Below, piece by piece: positions 47,029 through 58,854 of a stretch of 64,000 nucleotides of DNA; the first letter of the stretch is position 1; every line of letters starts with the position of its first letter. Under the pieces are notes generated by a model. That model searched no databases, was not told the origin of the DNA, and was given only the letters and a program-made list of their open reading frames with translations. The position numbers were made by a program, and so were the translations under genes. This DNA is from Pyricularia pennisetigena (Eukaryota > Ascomycota > Sordariomycetes > Magnaporthales > Pyriculariaceae), in contig NC_043741.1 in the NCBI RefSeq assembly GCF_004337985.1, positions 5,106,430 through 5,170,429 of the forward strand, written 5' to 3'.

Positions 47029-48213
47029 CTACGCGAGGTTCCTATATATAAATTGTTCCAGCTGCTGTGTAAGTGGCTTCGCCAAGGTGATAGCAGTCGC
47101 CAAAATAATGGACTCGCGGACCTGGGATGAACTCAATCTAGGACAAGGACGTTTATTCTTTGTGAATTGCTCTTTGTAGTCGAAACCTGGGTTCTCGCCA
47201 AGGTACCACCAGTCCAAATGTGCTTGAAAGAGGTATGCAAGCTTCCTCACAGCCCTGTTGGAACTTTGCATTCTTAGTCCCTTTGCGTGGAAGTTGACCA
47301 GTCGGCATGGTTCTAGGTTTTCGAACACAATCGTAGCAGAGACTCCCAACTCGACGTCGAACTCTGCTAGGCGAAGACATTCATCGCGTCGTATATCATC
47401 TTATCCTGGCCTTCCTTTTGCCACCCTTTCCATTTGTCATTTGCAATCAAGAACTCGAAGATCCGGTCTTCCATTTGCATTAATGGGAGTGTCAAAAAAG
47501 AGCGCTTCTCTTGCTGTGTGATGTGCCACCACATGTGCCTTGTCTGAACGTTTGGTGTGACCTTCCTTGCTACACACACCTCCTTTGGTGTGCCGATCGC
47601 CACGAAAGGGAAAACATGGTTTGATGGGTACGGGTTGCCTCCAAATAGGTACGGGTTTTAGGATAGAAGTAGCCCTGAGCTGTAGACGTCCGGCGGTAAA
47701 CATTGTTAATAACCTCCATCGACAAATGGATATACGCTCAGATATCCATTTATCTCGCTGAATACCCTGTCAGCCACCGTGCCAATAATGGAGCGCTGAT
47801 CAAGGTTAGATGTGCTAAAGTCGTACGCGATTCTGGCCTGATAGCCATAGCTGAATGCAGCGCAGATATTCTGCAGAGAATGTTGGTCGGCACCAGACGC
47901 TGAAGCCCATATATTAATGACAGGAGATTGCGTATGTATGAATGCCATTTCATAGGCGGGAATTTCCTTCTCTTCTCTGAGCAGCTTCTGAAAAGAGAGA
48001 ATTCTGGGTGTAGTATGGATATCCAACCACCTGGTCTTGTTGTTGTCTGAGTCTAAGGAGAGGTCCTGCAGTAGGTATGTTGCTAGTGGGTTGCAAGACA
48101 GCCTGTTGGGTTTCTGTGTCGTCCAGCTCGTCGTCTGACTCCCACTCCTGCTTAATACTGAGAGGGCGGTAGGAGTCTCTTTCTTCACCGTGATTTTGCA
48201 CTGGCTTATGGGG
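47029..48213 (-). pseudogene. Decayed multi-frame coding region, unknown family
   Basis: Minus-strand frames with protein-like composition follow each other but do not join. In order: NHGEERDSYRPLSIKQEWES with ESDDELDDTETQQA (48195-48065); WLDIHTTPRILSFQKLLREE, SPVINIWASASGADQHSLQN and INGYLSVYPFVDGGY then a stop (48040-47706); LPPDVYSSGLLLS (about 47695); VTPNVQTRHMWWHITQQEKR to WKGWQKEGQDKM (47600-47370); and GVSATIVFENLEPCRLVNFH to LDWWYLGENPGFDYKEQF (47349-47170). Some breaks could be introns, but at least one in-frame stop follows GGY. I do not recognise the family. It may be a real gene with introns that I cannot place, or a relic. Confidence 0.35.
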
Positions 48214-50503
48214 TTTTTTTTATCGGAAGACTTTATTTGCGCCGTGTCCTCCGCAGAATCCGCCTGGCCCGGGACATGCGCGGGTTGACCGAGGCTTATT
48301 GAGTTGATAAAGCATGTCCACCCGCATTGGACTTGTAGGTCTTATTGATGCCGAAAGGACATATGACTATATGTTAGCAATAAAGATGGGAAGAATGAGG
48401 GTTAGAGACCTAACTCAACTATTCTTGTAAAGAGAGCAGTACAGGTAATTAAGCTGACCTAAAAATGGCAGTTCGAGTGTTGAACAAGCCCTGGGAAAGT
48501 AGTAGTGGAGATAAAGGGGACCTGAGGTGGCCGTTTGAACGGACCTACGAATGTAGCACTGAAGATATCGGCTGCCGTAAAAAGAGTTGGAGCTTGTACG
48601 AGCCTTTGAATCCGTGGTATTGGCTTGACTGAAAGACGGTGGGCCAGCACAAGTTCTGGTTTTGAAGATGACTAATATAGAGGGCGAGGCGTTCTGATGG
48701 TGAATAAGGCTGGACCAAATCTTGAAACGGTGAAAGATTTGAAGAAGTGAAGGATGTGAAAGTAAGGTGAAAAAAGGAAAAGAAAAGATAAAAAATGTGC
48801 AAAAGCCCGTAAGCCTGGCACTTATAAAGTACCTTCAAACAACCGCACCTGCAACCACCCGCACTTGAACCACTGCACTATCCAAACCAAAACTTCTACG
48901 AACTGGTACAGCAGTCCTGGGCTCTTTACAAAGGGTTTGGAGACTTATACACCGTCTTGCACTTTCATCCTGAAACCTGAAATAACCCAAATTCCGCCGA
49001 TACTTGACTCAAATCATATCGGGTCATCGCCCAAGCAGTTCATGACAGCATGGAGCCAAACCCGCGACAATGGCAGCACAGCACACCCAGTCTCACTTTA
49101 TCATCAACATCACCGGAAGTACTGGCAACGTCATCATCTCCCTGGGCGAAGGCACGGTCACATACAACGATAAAGGCAACACAGTGGAGAACCAGGCAAC
49201 AACGGCGTCTGAATGCCGCCTATAGGCTGCAACACCGCGACGAGGGTGGCCACGACTTGAACCAGCATGGCCGAGTTCACAGCCATCGTAGAAGACAGCT
49301 TATTCCGGCTTATACTGGCTGGCTGCGGAGCACGATACGAACCAGCAGGGCGAGCAAAAGGAAAAAGAGGATCAGGGCAAAAGGTACAAGAGGGACGAGA
49401 GGGAAGAGAGAGACGAGGGGAACGAGAGGAACGAGCATAAAACAGGATAAGGAGCAGAGCCTCGCTATAGAGCACGGCATGGATAAGCATGATGCTGAAT
49501 AGTGAGAGAACCAGAATATAGCGATTGAGAACAATAACGGGGAGGATTTAAAGTAGAGTCAGATAAATGTGCACATATGAGCTGAATGTAAGTTCCACGA
49601 CACCACAAAACTCGCAAAGCTATGGGCAAGTAGCAGCTGCAAATAGAAAGGCCGTAAAGAATTTATCGATATGGTTCTTTGTGATTGTCAGCTTAAATAA
49701 CGTCTCCCTTTCCTGCCCGCTACATTCATGACTATATTGTGCACTCCTGAACATTGGCTGTCGGGCAGTAGCTTTTCCAACATGAGGTGTTTCCCTTCGA
49801 TAATCATCCTCCGGCCCACAAGCCCATGCTGAAGGAATGCTCTTGGCTTCAAACAAGAGTGCTGTTCACAGCACAGCATGGCAGAAGCATCCTAATCCTG
49901 GGAGTATCAAGAAACCTGCTCATAGGCCACCCTGGGGTCTCAGATACAAGTCTACGAAGCCTATGCAGGACCGCTAGGATCCTTTTGCGGCCTACAAGCT
50001 ATTTCACTGCTGCGAGCAAGCGATCCCGAACCGCCGTCATGTGTATAATACCGCCACCGCAACAGTCATGCCAACGAAGAGAACAAAAGCTGAATGCTCG
50101 GTTGGCTCTTCTGGTGTCGCTGGAGGCAGCAAGGTCGGCGGGTTCGTCACAGCGCTGCTGAACTCCATCAAGTGGGAAAATCCGAGGATCTCAAGTATGG
50201 AGAGATGCCAAAGGCTTTCCATCTCTTTGATTTTGTAGAGAATGAGCTTTGGAACAATCTAGTGCATGCATGCACCCTCTGGGATAAGGCCCATCACCCG
50301 ATGCCGGGTCGGAAATGAATGGGACCTCCCCAAGTCTCTCGTCTCTGGCTACATAAATAGACTTTTTTGAGGATTCCATACAAAACAGCGCATAGTGAAT
50401 AAAAAAAGGGAGCAGCGCATTCGTTATAAGCAGCCGATAGCGGTCAAAAACAAAATGACAAATCCCATAGCCGGGCATTGATGGATCCACATGTTATTTA
50501 GCC

Positions 50504-50541
<38 letters not shown>

Positions 50542-51167
50542 CATCCAGCTTAGAATCTTAAGTACCGGTTGTGCCAGATACATCACTCTTCAGGACAATC
50601 AGCCCTGCGTTTGCCGTCTCCCTTGAGGTTGCCTGGGTCGACCGGGAATCGGACAAAATTGAGCAAGCTCCTTAACTTTACCGATATCTCTGTGAACTAT
50701 TGCTTCCAGCCGAGTCTGCCAGGAATCGGGTCAAATGTAAGGCCTCGGTCTTTTAGGTTTTGTGCATGGAAGCTCATGTGCGGAGCTTCAGCAGCAGAAG
50801 GATATGTATCAAGGCCAGGACGCTCGGCTACTAGTGCGCTCCAATCTTGAAATGAACCACGAATAAGTCCTCGATAGCTGGGCATTGGAACGGAGCTGTG
50901 AGCTCTTTCACGTCTGGATATGCAAAACTTGGGGTTTGCTTAGCCGTTATCACCCTCTCTGATACAAACTTGTGCTTTTAGATTATCTTGTAATGCTCCG
51001 GGCACCTTTAAAAATCGTCATCGTATCGGCCACCTTTGCGTTTTAATTCGTCATGGCTTTGTGCCAACTCAAGGGCACTCCAGGGAACATTACTGATTTG
51101 TCTATCGGTAGACCTTTTTATATGACTTGCGATTTTCCGCACATTAACCTAGTCCCGGCAAGTTTCG
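48214..51167. other. Accessory-looking region with small unplaced frames
   Basis: No intact gene is supported. A 51-codon frame on the plus strand at 49070-49225 reads HFIINITGSTGNVIISLGEG and TVTYNDKGNTVENQA and looks coding, followed by a separate frame MAEFTAIVEDSLFRLILAG (about 49270). A purine-rich tract (49355-49455) encodes Arg/Glu/Gly strings in all frames. A 36-base A run lies at 50504-50539. Minus-strand pieces at 49690-50220 have a possible membrane helix (AFVLFVGMTVAVAVLY) but are broken by stops. Confidence 0.4.
50504..50539. repeat. Homopolymer of 36 A
   Basis: This is the longest pure homopolymer in the window. Confidence 0.95.
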
Positions 51168-51659
51168 TCATTGGGAACAATCTAGATGGAATATGGCAAG
51201 TGAACCTTTGTGTACCCTTGCCGTCTGAGATGCTCTTTTCGCGCCTATGTTTGGCTTCTCGTTCATATTCAAATATTCCCCAAGAAAAGTGTGCAACGCT
51301 TTTGATATGCCGGCCAAGACGGTAAATGTCCCATATTTTGGTTTTGTCCTTGTCTGGGACAAGGATGTCATTGATGCATAGCTGACAGGTCTGCCGTGTT
51401 CTTCTGATTGATCCTTGACCCTTAATAGCATCTCAATTGTCGCTCTCAAAACCTCTTTGTACTCCGTGTTGTTGAGTAGAGCCATGCGGTCCAAAGCAGC
51501 AGCCGCAGCCGTGACGGGCTCGTCGAAGGTTCTACCGTCTTCCTCGGGAAGCTCCTCCGCTTGAGCCTCCCCGACCATGGCACTCACTTGCTCGCGGAGG
51601 CATTTGTTGAAACTGCTGACCCTTTCGAAGATATCTTTTTCGGGCTTCGCAGTCATCAT
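51168..51659 (-). CDS. Hypothetical protein or exon, helical, unknown function
   Basis: This 163-codon frame has protein-like composition: DIFERVSSFNKCLREQVSAM, FDEPVTAAAAALDRMALLNN, TEYKEVLRATIEMLLRVKDQ and KYGTFTVLAGISKALHTFLG. It is predicted mostly helical and has no signal peptide. The last residues (LAIFHLDCSQ) may be read-through of an intron, because an in-phase AAG-GTTCAC lies just before. Upstream, another frame (MQKATSEGPASRPGAQLAEE, from about 51740) could be the N-terminus if a one-base shift or intron joined them; the start at 51659 has a weak context. I do not recognise the family. It may be a fragment of a larger gene that includes the membrane-helix piece near 52300 (VVGGVFVVLVVAATVVAQL). 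Confidence 0.35.
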   Translation of the reverse strand: MMTAKPEKDIFERVSSFNKCLREQVSAMVGEAQAEELPEEDGRTFDEPVTAAAAALDRMALLNNTEYKEVLRATIEMLLRVKDQSEEHGRPVSYASMTSLSQTRTKPKYGTFTVLAGISKALHTFLGEYLNMNEKPNIGAKRASQTARVHKGSLAIFHLDCSQ

Positions 51660-51778
51660 GGGTGAGTTTCTGCATTGGCTCCTCTGCCAGTTGTGCGCCA
51701 GGCCTTGAGGCAGGCCCTTCGGAGGTTGCCTTCTGCATTCTGAAGCTGCTTAGGTGTCTTGGCTTCGGGATTCGCGTA

Positions 51779-51786
<8 letters not shown>

Positions 51787-51848
<62 letters not shown>
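51787..51848. repeat. (AG)31 dinucleotide microsatellite
   Basis: 62 uninterrupted bases of AG, preceded by AGAGAT. Confidence 0.98.
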
Positions 51849-51853
<5 letters not shown>

Positions 51854-52686
51854 GTCCTTTCAAACAATGCATTAAGCCCGGTAGCGTACAGTCTCGTCAT
51901 ATCGGCTGGCTGGGGACAATTGAGGGTGAGGGTGCTGTGGTTGGCTTGCATCTAGCGTGCAGAGACGCTGGTATCCTCGCCCAGGCCGAGGGCTGCGCCA
52001 TCAATCAGGCGGAACGGTTGAACATAGCTGCTTTCCAATACGGCGGACGCAGGGTCGTGTCCCATCAGTTCACTGGCTGCAGTCCCTCCAAGCTTTGTGA
52101 ACAACTCTGTTGCTGTGCGATGGCGATAGCCACGTGAGTGAGGTAAAAAAGAAGGTTGGTTGCCTTCTGAGGGGACCGCACACCGAGCTTCTTGGTGTTG
52201 AAAGCAACACGTTTGCCATGTCCTCGGCAGCCTGGATGATATTGGCCCAAAACACAGTTGGGCTACGACAGTTGCTGCGACGACAAGTACGACGAAAACA
52301 CCTCCAACAACCTCTGCGTCCCGCCCATGGATCCGTACAGGCTGGATCAAATCTGATCACTAGTATGCATGGGATTGCGGGCAAAAGGTCACAAATCGCA
52401 ATTCTTCGTATTCGAGGTTGAATGACAGTTGTACCGCTCTGCATGCTAGAGTTGCCAGGATAGCGGCTAATTGCTGTGCAGCCTCTGGTGCAAGGACCTC
52501 CATTGTTGTCTTGATTCAATTTGATATAGCTAGTCGAGTATTGTCTTGCTGTAAAACATAGACGACCAAGAATCCGGGTCTGCCAGTCCAACAGTGGTGG
52601 AGTCTGCCCATGCGATTTTCTTGACCAATCAGGACATCATTCTTCACCCAAATTGCATCATCAAGGCTTTTTCGATGGCATCCTGC

Positions 52687-52715
52687 TTTTTTTTTTTTTT
52701 TTTTTTTTTTTTTTT
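52687..52715. repeat. Homopolymer of 29 T
   Basis: Pure T tract in intergenic DNA. Confidence 0.95.
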
Positions 52716-53236
52716 GACTTTCTTTTCAGTGGAATGAAGAATGGGACTGCGATACGGTGTGCCAGGCCTGAATGCCGTAGCTTGTGCTGTGCGCTTCAGA
52801 CATGTGGGCATGTATTGCAAAACCCGATTTCAGGCGGGTTTCAATTATATTTTGCATATTGGATGATAGGAATGGAAAGAGTAAATGTTAAAGCCTGTAG
52901 TACACCACAGTAGAATACATACACACAGGAACGCAAGCAAGGAAAAGGAGTCTCCAAGGGGCCAGGGTAGATCCCAGGTTTGTGTGGGCATATATGGACT
53001 CCCGCTAATGATCCGCGGTTCCAGCTAACAGACAATGGAACTTACCATGATGTCTTTAGTTTATGCGGCTCATTGATAATAGGTGAGTAGGACTAAAACC
53101 AAGTCTAAACTAGAATTATAACCTATCCTCATGCAAAGCTGGACTGGCTGACAGTTGCACATGTTCAGCCACTCTGTACTGTACAGCACTAATCAGCACT
53201 GGCCTAGTACTGCCAGCTACCCCGCCTCCATCACAG

Positions 53237-53259
53237 AAAAAAAAAAAAAAAAAAAAAAA
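53237..53259. repeat. Homopolymer of 23 A
   Basis: Pure A tract in intergenic DNA. Confidence 0.95.
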
Positions 53260-54508
53260 CCGTCACCGCAAATATAAGATCATAACAAAATCACTTGTAA
53301 ACAGCCATCTTAACTCCATTTTTATTCTTATTTTTATCTAGAACCGGGAATGAAATGGGTTGCAATAAAGCACAATTAGCTGCTCGATGAAAAATTTCCG
53401 AGTTCTTTCCAGGTAATAAAGTGTAAGAGTAGATAACTATTTACTAGTAATTTGGTGTGTGATTCCATTTACGTTGACGTTTATTTTTGGTGGTGGAGCC
53501 CACTTCCCATGGCCCCCAGCTTTTTTAGCGCCATTCGGTCGCCCGACCAACATTCCGTGCCCACTTCCAGTTCGCACTCGCACAAGCTTGGAAAACATTG
53601 TGGGCATACGTCAATACTTGCCTATCGCGGTATAACCGTCAATCTTTCTTCTACCAAGCATCATCATCCTATTTTGTTTCCTTGGTTCTCCTATTCCACT
53701 TCTACAACCAAACATGTCACCTTTTTACTTTTTCCGCTGCCGTTTGAATATATGGAGATCACTCCACGGCTAGTCCACAGCAGCCAGCTGCAGCCTTACT
53801 ATCCGAAAATACTCAGTCGCTACATCTCGCCAAACACCTCGTTGAGGGGTGACCCCCACAATTTCCCCTGACGACCAGCCCTCACACAGCAACCGTCTCA
53901 GCACCCATTTTGGCATGCTTGTTGTCAACGTGTGCTCCTCGACCAGTCAATCCATCGGCCACCGCATCCGAAAGATCTGACCCGAGGTACAGGGAACGTC
54001 AAACGAACCTCACGACGCCAACAGCTCATCCCTACAGGTTGGGAAGGTGGCAAGGAGGTATCGTCCAATAATTCAATTCGTCCACGCCCACGCCTGGTTA
54101 GACCAGACCAGGTCCAGGCCCCGGCGGTTAAACCGTCCCAACGGTCCACTCCCGCTCGAACGCCTGCCAAGCTGCACAAGTTCAACTCATCTTTCTTCCG
54201 ACAAATCTTCCCGAAACTTTAGTACCCTTTACACTATTTGCTCGCACCATATTGCGCCCGTCAAATTCTATGCTGTCGCACGCGGCAGGCTGTCGTCGCT
54301 TGGAGCATCTTTGCAAACACCAACCACGAACTAGACTGAATCAATAGACCAAACCCACAAGATACGAGACGAACCGAAACAGGCAGCAAAAAGAGAACTC
54401 GGCAATCTTGGGGGTGGAAGCTCCCCAGAGTCACCACGGTGACGAGCTTCGTCGTTCCTCTAGCCACTCGACAAGACTCTCCGCCAAGTCGCACCAACCA
54501 GAGCGACC

Positions 54509-56837
54509 ATGGATGCAACAGCGGAAGCCATGACGGCGGCGCATGAGCTATACGCGCGTTCCGGCGGTATTGGCGGCGGCGACGCTGCTTCAAGACCCCC
54601 TATATTCAAACTCGTCGGCATAATACTGGCCATTTCTTCCGGCGCCTTCATCGGCACTTCGTTCGTGCTCAAGAAGTACGGCTTGCTGAAGGCCAACGAG
54701 AAATACAACGAGGAACCTGGCGAGGGCTACGGATACCTCAAGAACTTCTGGTGGTGGACTGGTATGATCCTGATGATCATTGGAGAGATATGCAACTTTG
54801 TTGCCTATGCCTTTACCGATGCCATCTTGGTCACTCCCCTTGGAGCTCTATCCGTCGTCATCACAGCCATACTATCTGCCATATTCCTAAAGGAGCGCCT
54901 CAGCTTGGTCGGCAAGGTATCGTGCTTCCTTTGCATCGTGGGATCCGTGGTCATTGTCATGAACGGCCCACAAGAGTCCTCCGTTGCAACCATTGAGCAG
55001 ATGCAGGCCTTTGTCATACACCCGGCATTTCTTTCGTACACAGGTGTGATCGTTATCGGCAGCGCCATCACTGCATTTTATTGTGGACCGCGCTGGGGAA
55101 AGAAAAACATGCTTGTTTACATCTCCATCTGCTCGTGGATCGGAGGCTTGAGCGTGGTCGCAACACAGGGCCTGGGGGCTGCAATCGTCACCCAGATTGG
55201 GGGCAAGCCGCAGTTCAACCAATGGTTCACCTACGTGCTGCTGGCTTTTGTCATTGCCACCTTGCTCACTGAAATCATCTTCCTGAATGTAAGTGTCTTG
55301 TGTCAGGATATTCTCACACTCGGGAATGGTACTGACCAACTCACAGAAAGCTTTGAATCTCTTCAACGCTGCCATGGTCACTCCTACCTACTATGTCTAC
55401 TTTACCAGCACCACAATCATCACCTCTACCGTCTTATTCCGAGGATTCAAGGGCACACCCACATCCATCATCACCGTGGTTCTCGGGTTCCTCACCATCT
55501 GCGCAGGCGTTGTCTTGCTGCAGCTGTCCAAGTCAGCCAAGGACGTCCCCGATACAGCCGTTTTCAATGGAGATCTCGACCAGATCCACACCATTGCCGA
55601 GCAGGAGCAGCCGGAGACGGAGCCCAAAGCAGATGCTATTCGTGGAACTGCCGCCATCGTCCGGAGGCTCTCGTCTGCACGAATGCGTATGGAGGCAGAG
55701 GAGCTCAAGCGGCTGCATGAAGAAAAACAGGCCGAGACTCTGGATCCTGTGAACGAGGACGCCACGGCTCAATATGAGTGGGATGGCCTAAGGAGACGCA
55801 GGACTACGTACGGCAGCCGAAGATCACGAGCCATGACCTCACCCAACCCATTTGTAATCCCGCCGCCAACACCTCATCCGCCCCTTGGTTGGTCACATTT
55901 CCCTACCCAGGAAGAACTCGACGCTCTCGACAGGCCCTCTACTCCAGGCGCCATGTCCAGCATTGTCGGGACAATCCGCTCCAGAGCCAAAAGCATCTTG
56001 GTAAAGGATGGAGACACTCCGGCGAGGCATAACGCGCGGCCAGGCCTGGAGAGCATCCATAGCCCCATGCATCCCGTCCAACTGACCGAGGTGAACCTGC
56101 AGCACAAAGGACAGGACCTGGAAGCTGGGTTGTACCCAGAGAAGAAGGACGGAAAGTACTACCAAGGGAGTAACCTGAGCGTCCCCGGTAGTAGCCGCAG
56201 CGCACCTGCTGGAAGACACAGAGGCCCTTCAAACGCTAGCGACCTGAGCAGCCTAGGGCCCCCGCCGACGCCGCCGCCGCACGGCGCACGCCGACAGTTC
56301 AGCTTCCAAAAGATTGGCTTTGGACTAGGCATGAGGGGAAGCGGCGCAAGCCAGAACCAACCATCGCCATCGCCGGGAGGCTTCGGATCTGAAGGTGTCG
56401 AGGAGCCAAGGCCGCGTACTGGACGGGGTTACTCAAGTCCCATAACCAAGGGCGCTAGCGAGGAGGAGAGAGTAGGGCTGGTGACAAATGATGCCAAGTC
56501 ATTGCCTACGTTGCCTCGATATGACGAGGTATCAGAGGAGAATGAGCTTCTGCCCGATGAGGGGGGTACTTACAGCGACGAGAGTAGGAGGACGCCGCCC
56601 AGGATGAAATATGGCCGGGGTATCACCGAGAGCCCTCCGAGGGCCCGACAGACCTTGGAAGAGGCCGAAGAAGCCTCCCTGGCCGAGTACGAGGCTTCCC
56701 GGAAGAGATTCAACGAGAGTCGGGCAGCAAGCCGTGATCGATCCGGTGATCCAGGCTCATCAAGGGATCGTGGGAGTCCGCCGGCCAGACAATCACGAAG
56801 GCCGCTACCGGGCAGCGATAACGGGATGTTTATCTGA
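54509..56837 (+). CDS. NIPA-family magnesium transporter with a long C-terminal tail, 2 exons
   Basis: The NIPA/SPR-like family (DMT superfamily) carries Mg and related ions at plasma or endosomal membranes. Inferred exons are 54509-55288 and 55347-56837, phase 0, giving 756 residues. The intron is 58 bases, with GTAAGT, an ACTGAC branch point and CACAG. Nine membrane helices occupy about residues 30-345; signatures are GTSFVLKKYGLL, LKNFWWWTGMILMIIGEICN, FTDAILVTPLGALSVVITAI, LFNAAMVTPTYYVYFTSTTI. The tail from about residue 350 is long and disordered, with Arg/Ser/Pro-rich stretches and a low-complexity PPPTPPP segment; fungal NIPA proteins often carry such tails, possibly for phosphorylation and trafficking. 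Confidence 0.9.
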
Positions 56838-57807
56838 TTCGACGACAACTTGTCATCTTTCTGGATTATTGGGAGGCTTTCTTCTCTTATCATTGTAATA
56901 ACGAAACTTTGGGACGAGTTCACACAAGAACACAAGCAAACGGGCGAGCGTTGGTCGAGCGGCTGGCTTGGTTTTTATATGGCAAGGCAAATAACGGCTT
57001 TTTTTTTCATCTCTCTCGATTTGGCTTGTTTCATCATCCCATCGTCTGCTTAACAGGCAACAATGTAACAACAGCAGGCACTTGACGTCGGTAGTGCGTA
57101 CAGAGGTTTTTTGTTTTTGTTGCACATGAGAGTACATTATACACGAACATATGTAGATTAGGTTGGACTGGATGGTCGAAATAAACAATGAACAGCAGTC
57201 AAGGAAAGCAAACTACCCTAGTCGAGATCTGTCTTGCAAATGTGCAGTGCCGTCTGAAAATGCTCAGGATGGTAGCCGGGATCCGGCCTCAAGAATGGTT
57301 ACAATACCCCGCGTGTTTGATAGCGTGTATGGGCTTGGTTGCGTCTGGCCAGCCAGCCAACCTCAGTAGCCGGCGATGTTTTGATAGCCCATTAGCCACA
57401 TCCATATCACGAATGTGTGGGCGCCAAGAGTGGTGTGTTCAGTTCAGGTCTCGGGAGCCATCCTATGAGCTTTAGTGTCGAACAACCAGTATCTACATGT
57501 ACCGAAGGACATCGAGCAGGTCCTGCCCCGTGTGAAGATTGATCCCAATATCGGGAATTTCGATACCACTGAACAATACAAAATTATACACAATGCCAAC
57601 AAGGATATCATGTAACTGTATCTGCTCATCGTCATACAGACAAAGGTAAATGCAGACAACTTTTTACTCCAAACGCCGTGCTATGAGATGTGATAACCTG
57701 ACCATGCAAAGCCACGCCCGTGTGCCGCATATAGGGATGGGGGGGAAAATAAACGACGCGTACACTGTGAAATCGAAAAAAGAAAGAAAGAAAGAAAAGA
57801 GCCATAA
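56838..57807. other. Convergent intergenic region between the NIPA-type and CHIP-type genes
   Basis: Both neighbours end here, so it should contain two 3' untranslated regions. No gene is seen; a short AAAG tandem run occurs at 57775-57800. Confidence 0.5.
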
Positions 57808-58854
57808 TCACCAGTCGGCAGCCCACTCGTTCTCGTTCAAAAATGCTTCGCACGCCTCCTTGAGCGCGAGGTTTGGTCGCAGGTCGGACGGGTGCAGGGG
57901 CTCGCGGGTAATGGGGTCTGTTTTGTTCGTCTTGAGGTGCGTGAGGATCGTGTCCCGCTCGTACGACTTGCCGCTCTTGGTCTAGGGTTGCAGAAAAAGA
58001 GAGAGGAAAAAAAGGGCCGTGTTAGCAGACTCCCCGGCATTCGACCTTGACTTTGAGCCCATAATTCGAATGGGCAAACCTACAACGACAGGATCGACCA
58101 TGACCCCAAAGCTAATCTCGTCAATGGCCCACTCGGGAACCACCCTCTTCCTGTCAGCGGCGGCGCGCGACCTCTCAAAGACCTTCTCCAGCCGGTCGAT
58201 CTTGGCGTCGTACTCTGCCCTGACCTCGACGGCGGCGGCCTCACTGCCGCCATCCTTCTCCGCGGCGCGCATCGCCAGGTCGCGCTCGCCCTCCAGCATA
58301 GCGCGCAGCTCGGCCTCGAGGTCGGCGTCCTGGCGCACGCGGCGCTTCTCCTTTTGCTCCCAGCGCAGCGTCTTGCAGCGCATCAGCAGCGTCAGCACCT
58401 GGTGCAGGGAGCGGTCGTTGGTGGCCGAGGCGAGGGCGTGCGCCAGCTTGGAGTGATCGTGTGCCTCGTCCAGGTTGCCTAGCTCCAGCTGCGCCATGCC
58501 GCAGTAGTAGTGGGCCTTCATGTTCTTGGGCGCCAGCTTCAGGCACTCGAGGCAGTCGCTGATGACCGAGTCCCACTGCTGCAGCTTCAGGCGGGCCATG
58601 GCGCGGTTCGTGTAGAGGGTCGGGCTGAGGGAGTCGGCGATTATGCTAAAAAAAAAAAAAAAAAAAAAGGCGAGGAGAGGAATTGGTCAGCTTTGGGGAG
58701 TGGAGTGGTAGTTTGGAGATTGTGATAGGACCGACGCTTTGGAGTATGAGCCCTCTGCGCCGAGGTAGTCACCGGCTTGGAAACGTCGGTTGCCTTCCTC
58801 CTTGAGCAGAAGGGCAGTTGGGTTCATCGCCCTTTCTTGTTTGTTTTGCGCCAT
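57808..58854 (-). CDS. CHIP/STUB1-type TPR and U-box E3 ubiquitin ligase, 3 exons
   Basis: The protein should bind Hsp70/Hsp90 C-termini through its TPR domain and ubiquitinate chaperone clients. Inferred exons are 58854-58736, 58645-58084 and 57981-57808, phases 2 and 0, giving 284 residues. TPR repeats (about 10-125) include ALLLKEEGNRRFQAGDYLGA, LSPTLYTNRAMARLKLQQWD and LKLAPKNMKAHYYCGMAQLE. A charged helical hairpin (about 140-205) leads to the U-box (about 218-284): FGVMVDPVVTKSGKSYERDT and LKTNKTDPITREPLHPSDLR. Length is close to human CHIP (303). The intron 1 donor is GTCGGT, a weak site, chosen because the frame and the conserved YSKAIIAD join; intron 1 ends in a long homopolymer. Exon 3 follows a GTAGGT intron. 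Confidence 0.87.
58648..58668. repeat. Homopolymer of 21 A at a splice acceptor
   Basis: In the transcript of the CHIP-type gene this is a T run abutting the AG of intron 1, so it serves as an extreme polypyrimidine tract. Confidence 0.9.

Larger units (their letters stand above)
51660..54508. other. Region with broken frames, a microsatellite and homopolymers
   Basis: The left part (51740-52400, minus) has coding-like fragments in three frames, including a possible membrane helix, but no continuous model. Further right are T and A runs (52687-52715, 53237-53259) and the promoter of the NIPA-type gene. Nothing else is supported. Confidence 0.4.

Noticed and set aside
49050..49502. 150-codon plus-strand frame with RGTRGTRGK-type repeats
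   Set aside because: It reads a purine-rich tract that is open in several frames; no domain, and a different frame at 49070 looks more like coding sequence.
49310..49534. Hydrophobic minus-strand frame (LVPLVPLVSLFPLVPLV)
   Set aside because: It is the complement of the same purine-rich tract; low-complexity hydrophobicity is a by-product of CT-rich DNA.
51782..51850. Possible CRISPR-like or coding (Arg-Glu)n repeat
   Set aside because: It is a simple AG dinucleotide microsatellite without spacers; the encoded strings are artefacts.
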